Part shown: in pieces, positions 57,003-64,000 of the stretch
Position numbering within the stretch: position 1 is the stretch's first letter
How the letters are laid out: every line of letters begins with the position of its first letter
NCBI GenBank assembly: GCA_003586115.2
Contig: QVOM02000034.1
Coordinates: 15,997,289 to 16,061,288 of the forward strand
Direction: 5' to 3'
Length of the DNA stretch: 64,000 bases
Source of the DNA: Salvator merianae
Taxonomy: Eukaryota; Chordata; Lepidosauria; Squamata; Teiidae
Notes under the pieces: generated by a model
What the model was told of the DNA's origin: nothing
What the model saw: the letters and a program-made list of their open reading frames with translations, nothing else
Databases searched by the model: none
Made by a program: the position numbers and the translations under genes

Positions 57003-57545
57003 GGGCTTTTCTGCATGTACCTTTTCATGACCCGGATCAGTGGGTCTGGATGATGTGATGCCCTCTTGACCAGATCACGGCAAAGCTTGGACTAAAACAG
57101 TGCTATCTGCATGATGACAACTGTTCCAGCTCAGCCCTGCACTGACCCCAAAGCTCACACAAGCTTCAAAGGCAACCTCCAAGGGCTCTTACAGCTAGGA
57201 ATGAAATTTCCTTGTCTCAGAGCTCCCAAGGGACCCATTTCAGCAGCTTGCTTTGGTGCACTGCCAAAATGGTTCCCCTGGTAGTCCAGAAAATGAAGGT
57301 GTACCTTCTGAATGCCTCCATGATCCAAACTGACCCACACTAGTATGCTGGTGGACCTGTTTAATCAGGTCCACCAGTATACCAAATCAGAAGCCTCCTG
57401 ATCTGGATTACGCTTTGTCTGGTGCAGACGGAGTGTACTAGAGGTGGGCAGGATCTCTCTAGTTTGCACAAGTGCATGGAGAAAAGAGGTCATGAAGGAC
57501 TACAAGGTGCCCAGATCCAGAACACAGGTAAGTGCAGAAAGGCCT
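57003..57545. mobile_element. Harbinger-like MITE, 543 bp, in CR1
   Basis: Left GGGCTTTTCTGCATGTACC, right GTAAGTGCAGAAAGGCCT; flanks TAC and TAT. Full set of ~500-bp-class modules (ACAGTGCTATCTGCATGATG, GGGACCCATTTCAGCAGC, GATTACGCTTTGTCTGGTGC). Confidence 0.8.
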
Positions 57546-57700
57546 TATGTGCAGTTAGTTGAAGTCCCTCATTGTAAGTACCCTTCCATTTTTGGATGCC
57601 TCTCTGACTAAATTTTCCTAATGCCAGCCTTCCTTGGGAGTTTGGTTAGAAGGGTGATAGCATTGGTGGTATCAACCAATCTGTGTCAGTTCAAAACTGT

Positions 57701-58412
57701 GGAACTCTATTTCCATACAGATTAGAATGTCTTCCATGTAAGAAAGAAATCTCTGACAAACAACCTTTTCCACAAGGCTGTAGGGACACAGCATTATTTT
57801 TTCCTACTGCTCTCGGTTTCATATTACCTTTTAAATAGGGTCAGTGCTGTTTTGTTACATGATTATGACGTTGTAAACCTCCCTGAGCTTAATTTTGAAG
57901 GAGTGCTGAGATCTAAAATGGACAACAAGGTTCATTCAAAAACTTGTACCTTCTACCACTATGCTCAGCCCTGGATACAGAAAATATTTGGGACTAACAT
58001 TGTGCCAATTCTTCCAGTATTTTAAAGCAGCTCTTGCTTTAAAATATTATATCTGTTCCAAGCTTTAAAACAATGGCAGCTTCCACACCATGCACCATGG
58101 AGCATAATGTGGAGCTCCCTCCAGATAAATTGGGCCTGGAACTAGATAAGCCATTGTGGAGTGCAATGGCAGCTATCCAAAAGATGGCTGCCCCGTCACA
58201 CCCTACTTTTAGAGTGGGGGAATGAATATTCTCTGGCTTGTCAATCTGCAGGCCATGGAGAATTCTGAGCAACACCCAGAAATGGGTCCAGAAGTGGGCT
58301 GTTGCTGGTACCTGAAAAATGGATCCCAAAGCACCACACAGTTTGCTTCAGATTCTGCTTCTGGAGTGTTTCTGGGCATGGTTTTCATACCTTGTTGTAG
58401 GCTAGACACAGA
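57701..58412. other. Non-coding, nothing recognised
   Basis: Mixed composition. A 96-codon minus frame near 58039-58329 has no motif. Confidence 0.35.
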
Positions 58413-59069
58413 GGGCCTGTCCGCACTTTCCACGCTAGAATGGGCTAATTAGCCCATTCTAGCGTGGAACAGACCCCATCGTGCAGACACTGTCTGTACG
58501 ATGGGGCCTGAAAACAGACCCAAAGCTGGATAATGGTGTTCGCCAGTGCGAACGCCATTATCCATCCCTGATGCTCACCATGACAGTGTCCGGCCGCTGC
58601 CATGGCGACTGCAGCAGCTCTATGTGAGGCCCCATTCGAGCCCACGCCACTGCGATCGGGCCAGGGACACTGGACGAGGCCGCGTTGCGCCCCGTCCGGC
58701 GTTCTGGTGCCCGATCGTGGCACGACCGTACGGGCCCATTCGGCCCCGCGCGAAGGCGTAGGCCCCATTGCCCATCATGCATTGCGTGATCACATGATCA
58801 CGCATGCATGATGGGCGGGCTGATCGCCCAGAAGATGGCCGCTGCCGTGGACAAGGAGGTAAGTGCGAACGAATCCTCACCTGAAGCTCACTTTGAGCTT
58901 CAGATGAGGATTCGGACACCTTTTTTCTTCTCCGGGTGCTAGTAACGATTGGCAGCGGATGAGATCCGCTGCCGGTTCATTACGGCCGTCCTGTCGTGCA
59001 AACGCACTTGTCTAGCAAGCATCCTTGATGCATCCTTGATGCTTGCTAGTTACAAGTGCGAACAGGCCC
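58413..59069. mobile_element. CpG-rich Harbinger-like MITE, 657 bp
   Basis: Left GGGCCTGTCCGCACTTTCCA, right TACAAGTGCGAACAGGCCC; flanks AGA and AGT. The left end has a perfect small palindrome (CCACGCTAGAATGGGCTAAT and its complement) and CGATGGGG repeats. Strongly CpG-rich in 58600-58860, unlike its AT-rich surroundings. Frames of 70-107 codons on both strands are composition artefacts. Full-length relative of 4869-5411. Confidence 0.85.
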
Positions 59070-59198
59070 AGTGTCCAAGCAGACACCATGAACCAAGGAA
59101 GTTCTGACTGTGAGGAAGCTGCCAATAAGTCTGGCAGTGCAGAGATGTTTAGTCCAGAAAACCAAAGTGAACAATGCCTCATTACTCCTCATAGCTTA

Positions 59199-59360
59199 GG
59201 CTCTTTCTGCACCTTATTCTGGATTATATCCTGGACTAGAAGCTTGCCACCTTTATTCTAGTACAGACTACAGCAGGCCCCACTCAAAGCTTGCTATAGT
59301 TTGCACTAGCATGTGGCTGGCAGGCCCCTATTCAGAATAAGACCCAATGCAGAAGGGGCC
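59199..59360. mobile_element. Short hairpin MITE, 162 bp
   Basis: GGCTCTTTCTGCACCTTATT at the left, AATGCAGAAGGGGCC at the right; flanks TTA and TCA. Paired TGGATTATATCCTGGACTAG / CCCCTATTCAGAATAAG arms as in the 180-bp class. Confidence 0.75.
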
Positions 59361-59532
59361 TCAGTTCCTGAGTTCATTCCCCAGTTTTTCTTCACACATG
59401 TTCCAATTTATAGTTGCCTAGTACATGCATAATCCACTATATCCAGTGATGTCAATTCTCATGTGTGTTTGCACAGAACTGTATATTTTTAGGTCCACCT
59501 ACACTGATCTCTGGAACCAACTTTTTTTAGCT

Positions 59533-59753
59533 CAGCGGCGTACCTAAAAGTTTTGCCGCCCGGGGCGAGCGCACCGGCCGGCGGGGCACCGGCGGGTGGG
59601 CGGGGGGAGCGCATCGGCGGGTGAGTGGGGCGAGCGAGTGTGCCGGCGAGCGGGACGAGCGCGCCGGCGGGCGGGGCCCTGGCTCCTTGGGCTGCCCAGG
59701 ACAACGCGCCGCCCAGGGCAGACCGTCCCCCGCCCTCCCTTGCTACACCCCTG
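59533..59753. mobile_element. hAT-like element with GC minisatellite
   Basis: Left CAGCGGCGTACCTAAAAG and right CTTGCTACACCCCTG form an imperfect inverted pair of the hAT 'CAG-GG-GTA' type. Flanking octamers TTTTAGCT and CTTTACCT agree at 6 of 8. The middle (59566-59690) is a GC-rich array of GAGCGCRCCGGCGGGYGGGG-like units about 20-40 bp long. It contrasts sharply with flanks near 40% GC. Confidence 0.65.
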
Positions 59754-59997
59754 CTTTACCTACTTTGCTCCATCAGTCCCAATGCCCCAAAGCCATCACC
59801 GAGGAAGTAAAGGGGAAAAACACAGTGGGATAAGGTTGCAGAAATCTCTACAGGAATTGCTTCCCCAGGATGGGTAATAAGTGAACAGGACAGAATCAAT
59901 GGAAAGACCTTTGAGGAATAGGAGGCAGTTTTCAAATGGCCATCCTATAACAGTGATAATATGTTAACTTTGTTGCTTATTCTAAACAGGCACTGAG

Positions 59998-60054
59998 ATT
60001 ATAATATAATATAATATAATATAATATAATATAATATAATATAATATAATATAA
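59998..60054. repeat. (TATAA)n pentanucleotide
   Basis: About 11 uninterrupted ATAAT/TATAA units; AT-only, easily unwound. Confidence 0.95.
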
Positions 60055-61093
60055 TGTTCTTTGCCCTCCTAAGGGACTGTTTCACTTCATTTAAGAAATC
60101 CCTTGCCATCCCTCAATGCACACCTCGGCCCCAAATTAGCCTTGCAGGGAGACTTGCTACTCTGTGCAATTTCATTTTACAGCTTCTGTGTAACAGGCAC
60201 TCCCTTCCCAAATTCCAGCTTCTCTCTTTTTAAAGTGGAATTTGCTCTTTTACTACCTGCATTCTCGGTTCACCACTCAAGCCAGTCCAGGTACCAGTAA
60301 TATTGAAAGGATCATGGAAAGAATAATTGCTGTAATGCTTTGCATATTTATACTGGGAACCTTTTTATGAAGTGTTACTCTAGGGTGGGGGCAGGGTGAG
60401 AAAAGCAAGATTGGTTCATCTTTTAAAAAGGAGTGATTGATTGCTGCCACTCAGCCATTTCTTCATTGTTGGCTTCCCTCTTAGCCTCTATAATAAGTTT
60501 TTCATGAACACCAGGCCACTATTAAAGAACAGTATTCATCATAAGGCAAGTAAAAAGCAAGGAGACTTTGATGGACACAATACCATATTTCAATTCACTG
60601 TGTCCTTTCTGTTAAACTTGATTGGCTGCCTCATTAACAGTAAAGCAAAAACACACAAAGGCTTGTGTAAACATTAATCATACACATGCAAACCCTCTCC
60701 ATAGAACCCTTCCACAACACACTGAATTACCTATTACAGAACAGTCCTGCTGATAAAACTCGGCATGCTTTGAACTTCAAAAGAGAAATATTTAGTTAAA
60801 GCATCTGGAGGTGTCCTATCAGTAAAATGCTTTTGTGAGTACATCTGATAGAAGAAATAAACCTCTTTTTCTCGGTCAACCCAAATAAGAAAGATGAAAT
60901 AAGCAGTTATATGCAGGGCCAAATGAGACACGGCCTTAATGTTGTAAATGGTTTGAAAAAAAGAGAGAGAGGGAGAGAGAGAGGGTTTTCTCCAGTACCC
61001 AACAGCCCCAGGAAAGTCTGAAAACCTTTGGTATCATAGGAAATGAGAAAAGGTTCAGCTTCAGCCTTCTTTGCCATCATTCCAATTAAAAAC
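60055..61093. other. Repeat-poor non-coding
   Basis: No element recognised except a GA-rich run at 60961-60986. Short frames (60-78 codons) have no motif. Confidence 0.4.
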
Positions 61094-61260
61094 ATAAGAA
61101 CATACCAACAGTCCTAGTGGATGAAACTAATGGCCAATCCAGTCCAGCAGCTGTTCTTTACAGCAACAAACCAGATGCAATTTGGAAGCTCTCACAAACA
61201 GGACACAACTGCATTTGCACTCTCTTTGTTCCCACTTCCCAGTTCTGAGCCTCTAGTATT
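61094..61260 (-). mobile_element. CR1-like LINE 3' UTR
   Basis: ACATAAGAACATACCAACAG, CCAGTCCAGCAGCTGTTC matches the start of the reverse-complemented CR1 UTR seen at 23344. Only the UTR remains. Confidence 0.6.
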
Positions 61261-61429
61261 TGTAGATATACTACTGTATGGTGTAAGTTCTATATAATGA
61301 GATTAGCAGGCATTCACAGTTCTATGTTTGTCAGGGATTCCAGGTGAACCTACGCTGCTTAGCCAGAGTGCCCACCTACTGAGGTAAACAGAAGAGTTCT
61401 CTCACTGTAGCCTGAAGCCCTATCTGAAC

Positions 61430-62135
61430 TCATGCCTTTTGTTCTGGGATGGGACTGACCACCCCATCCTGGAACAAGCTAGGATGGAAGAGCTCTCAGA
61501 GGCAGCAGCCGGGGGCCTGTTTGCACTTACGAGAGTAGAACATTCTAATTAGCATGGTTCGGGCCAGTCGGGTTCGGGTATGGAGAGGGGCCTTCACACC
61601 TGTCAGTGCTGGAACACTCTACAAGCTGACTAGCACTGGACGCAGTGTGAATGGGCACGCACTAGTTCAATAGCTGTGTTTGAACCCAGAGGTGCTGTGT
61701 TCGAACTTGTGTCTGAAAAGGCCACCAGGGTCCGGACCCCAAGGTTTGAACCAGGGTGCAAACCATCAGACTGCGCCTGTGCGTCCCTGCCCCATTTTGA
61801 ACCTGGAAATGGTGTGAACACACCTTCCCTGATCCTCATCTGATCACTCAGGTTGGGTTGGAAACTACAATTTAGTTGACCACAGCTGGTTGGTTTCAGG
61901 TAAGCTTCAGGTGGGCTGTGGTAGATTTCGGGTCAGCTGGGGCTGTTTACAAATGCGAATCCTGCGTTCTAGCAAGTGTCCTGGAACATACCACTTGCTA
62001 AATGCGAACAGGCCCAAGAATGAAAGTTCTCTGCCTTTGGAGTTTCAAGTCTAGCCAGGGTTGTGATGCAGCCATTTCTGGTGTTGCTTCCTGGCTGTTA
62101 ACTTGACTGCATGCAGATAACACACCACTTTAAGA
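61430..62135. mobile_element. Degraded MITE holding another MITE
   Basis: Left part: CTGGGATGGGACTGACCACC and CCTGGAACAAGCTAGGATGG. Right part after the insert: GAATGAAAGTTCTCTGCC, GATGCAGCCATTTCTGG, TGCTTCCTGG. These are modules of the 11061/46745 type, in order, with 61512-62015 between them. Outer ends are not intact. Confidence 0.45.
61512..62015. mobile_element. CpG-class Harbinger-like MITE, nested
   Basis: Left GGGCCTGTTTGCACTTACGA, right TAAATGCGAACAGGCCC. The interior has GTGTTCGAACTTGTG and GGACACTTGC-type arms. Flanks CGG and AAG do not match. It seems to split an older MITE. Confidence 0.75.
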
Positions 62136-62888
62136 GGAGTGCTATAAGCATAGTGCTCCTTTTCACTAGCAAGGAGAAGAGTGCTAAGCTTGTAGTGGTT
62201 TCCCCCCTGCTTGCACAGATTTTCCCTTTGTTAATGTAAAGGAGGATTTAAATGAACTAGAAGAACATAGTAGTTGCGTGAAATAGAGATTGGGCCCTAA
62301 AGTGTTCATAGCAACTTGAATGTATTTGCAGATAACTGATCTGTTGACTTTTCAGCTTGATTTTTTTTCCCACTAGCCCAAAAACTAGTGCACAGGCTAA
62401 GAAACAGCTGACACAACTATAAACAGATAGAAAGATAAAACTATAATATAAAAACAGACATAATAAAAAGCAGAATAGTTTTCTAGAAGTCATACCAAAC
62501 TAAATGCCCAACATTGAGAGGAGCAGCAAAATACATATAACTCACTTTAATTTTATTTCCGTTTAATATTCCTTGTTTTCTCTTCACTGACTAAGTCAAG
62601 GAAAATAATTCTAATTGAATCCTGAAGTAATAGCAACATTCTGTCCAGAGGCATTACTCTCACAAAGCATAATCTTATTTCATTCCTGCATGAGTGTCTT
62701 ACATTGGTGCCTAAGAAAAAATGAACAAGGAACAGAAAAAGTAATGTTACCTATTATGTGAAAAATAATCCATTTGTAAAAGTGGCTGCAAACCTCTAAG
62801 ACCACTCCCCACATACATAAAAAAACAATAAAAATAGCACAGCTAGCTTACAAGCAAGCAGTTGTGACTACTAGCAGGACCACTTTTA
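62136..62888. other. Repeat-poor AT-rich stretch
   Basis: No transposon end, RNA gene or coding signal seen. Confidence 0.35.
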
Positions 62889-63092
62889 CCCTTGGGCAGC
62901 GGCGGCCGCTGGCTTTAAAGGTAGGTGTTTGTAACCCGCAGAAAGCACACAATTGCTGTTTGCACCCAATGAGCACCCAACGACCTGCTGCAACAGTATG
63001 GAGGCCTGGTGCCCCCACAAACAGCAATCGCACGCTTTCCACGGGTTACGAACACCCACCCTTAAAGCCAATGGCTGCCGCTGCCCTTGTCA
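62889..63092. mobile_element. Long-armed foldback MITE, copy 2
   Basis: The left arm (CCCTTGGGCAGCGGCGGCC, GGCTTTAAAGG, GTGTTTGTAACCCGC) pairs with the right arm (GGGTTACGAACACCC, CCTTAAAGCC, GGCTGCCGCTGCCCTTG) for about 85 bases. The loop holds GACCTGCTGCAACAGTATGG. It shares the loop and inner arms with 20484-20718. The outer ends differ between the copies, so the true termini are not fixed. Confidence 0.75.
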
Positions 63093-63116
63093 AAGCTAAA
63101 ATGGATTCTGAAAAGG

Positions 63117-64000
63117 TTGTAGAAACATAGAAACATAGAAACATAGAGTTGGAAGGGACCTCCTGGATCATCAAGTCCAACCCCCTGCTCAATGCAGGAT
63201 TACCTAAACCATCCCCGATAAATGGTCATCCAGTCTCCGCTTGAAGACCTCCATCGAAGGGGAACTCACCACCTCCTGCGGCAACCTATTCCACTGGTTG
63301 ATCGTCCTTACTGTCATAAAATTTTTTCTAACATCTAATCTGAATCTTTTCCCCTGCAGTTTCATCCCGTTGCTTCTAGTCCTTCCTTGTGCAAGTGAGA
63401 ACAGGTCTGATCCTTCTGCACTGTGACAGCCCTTTAGGTATTTGTAGACAGCTATCATGTCCCCTCTCAGTCTTCTTTTTTGTAGGCTAAACATTCCTAG
63501 TTCCTTTAACCGTTCCTCATAGGACATGGTTTGTAGACCATTCACCATCTTGGTAGCTCTCCTTTGAACCTGCTCCAGTTTGTAAGTGTCTTTTTTAAAC
63601 TGGGGTGCCCAGAACTGGACACAGTACTCCAGATGAGGTCTGACCAAGGCAGAGTAGAGAGGGATAATAACTTCACGCGATCTGGACTCTATGCTTCTCT
63701 TAATACACCCCAGGATTGTGTTTGCCTTTTTTGCAGCTGCTTCGCACTGTTGACTCATGTTCAATCTATGATCTACTAGGACACCCAGGTCCTTTTCACA
63801 TGTGCTGCTGCTCAGCCGGATTCCTCCCATTCTATATTGTTTTTTTCATTTTTCTTGCCCAGATGTAGTACCTTGCATTTTTCCTTGTTAAATACCATTC
63901 TATTAGTTGCAGCCCATTGTTCAAGTTTTTCTAAATCTTTTTGAATCCTCTCTCTCTCTTCTCTAGTGTTAGCAACCCCCCCCCTAGCTTTGTGTCATCA
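63117..64000 (-). mobile_element. CR1 LINE, 3' end, least decayed
   Basis: Running off the window, the minus strand holds an open ORF2 C-terminus of about 208 codons (63204-63830). It reads DLGVLVDHRLNMSQQCEAAA, LVRPHLEYCVQFWAPQ, QVQRRATKMVNGLQ, KELGMFSLQKRRLRGDMI, then TINQWNRLPQEVV. The 3' end is at 63117, where ATAGAAAC repeats three times, the short direct-repeat tail typical of CR1. The long open frame is the best retained in this window. The rest of the copy lies beyond 64000; no claim of activity. Confidence 0.9.

Larger units (their letters stand above)
54385..57700 (-). mobile_element. CR1 LINE ORF2 split by three MITEs
   Basis: Minus-strand pieces include IAKNIKRNNKTLFKYIRSRT and KALEPLDVNGQKEKIEEDMD (between endonuclease and RT, 55206-55547) and LRVLVDSSVKVSTQCTATV with RKANSMLGM (54420-54480). 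Upstream coding-type text continues at 56097-56238, 56683-57002 and 57546-57700. The C-terminus and 3' UTR are absent at 54385. Inserts are 55609-56095, 56239-56682 and 57003-57545. Many stops; not functional. Confidence 0.8.

Noticed and set aside
1..64000. CRISPR array or prokaryotic operon
   Set aside because: Repeats are dispersed inverted-end transposons and microsatellites, with no regular spacers. Everything else is vertebrate in character.

Overview
This 64 kb window looks like nuclear DNA of a squamate reptile (lizard-type), from an intergenic or long intronic region. Four signs point there together: a BovB (RTE-clade) LINE, several CR1 and L2 LINE fragments, R4/Dong-like LINE pieces, and tRNA-headed SINE pieces whose 3' end resembles the Sauria SINE. 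Typical vertebrate microsatellites are also present. I found no confident protein-coding gene, no rRNA or true tRNA gene, no CRISPR array and no prokaryotic feature. Long open frames fall inside GC-rich transposons or LINE remnants. Two short stretches with splice-like borders (12147-12275 and 47484-47633) are reported only as weak exon candidates. Family names rest on recognised protein motifs and consensus-like ends; no database search was possible.

The dominant feature is a very dense population of non-autonomous DNA transposons. About 35 copies or remnants share termini of the form GGGCCTTTCTGCACTT and the reverse complement. Seven have exact 3-bp target duplications (TTA twice, AGT twice, AGA, TAA, CAA). 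A G-rich terminus plus a 3-bp duplication suggests PIF/Harbinger, but no transposase is present, so this is inference. The shared ends carry at least four kinds of interior: a hairpin of about 140 bp (52287-52428), a hairpin class of about 130-180 bp, a class of about 300-530 bp, and a CpG-rich class of about 290-660 bp whose ends read GTGCGAAC or GTGTGAAA. Separate families are a GGCTGCATCCACAC element (2.6, 18.1 and 19.2 kb), a long-armed foldback (20.5 and 62.9 kb), an hAT element with a perfect 8-bp duplication (49101-49493), and a GC-rich hAT-like element (59533-59753).

Layout. 0-10 kb: L2 end, a foldback, MITEs, a CR1 3' end, an R4-like fragment, and a repeat-poor AT-rich block. 10-23 kb: MITEs and a second repeat-poor block (11.85-12.93 kb) with a homeodomain-like palindrome. 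23-30.2 kb: CR1 fragments; one plus-strand CR1 is cut by at least three and probably four or more MITEs, and two related CpG-rich MITEs lie 0.9 kb apart. 33.5-36.4 kb: minus-strand BovB holding a MITE, then an L2 end. 37-52 kb: repeat-poor stretches, a MITE inside a MITE (43.1-43.8 kb), the hAT element, and a TA/CG/CA tract. 52-57.7 kb: hairpin MITE, L2 end, and a minus-strand CR1 split by three MITEs. 58-64 kb: the longest CpG-rich MITE, the GC-rich hAT-like element, a pentanucleotide satellite, another probable nested MITE, a foldback, and the least decayed CR1.

The elements do not form a cellular pathway. What the window offers is a relative chronology: LINEs are older and MITEs of several classes landed in them, and sometimes in each other.
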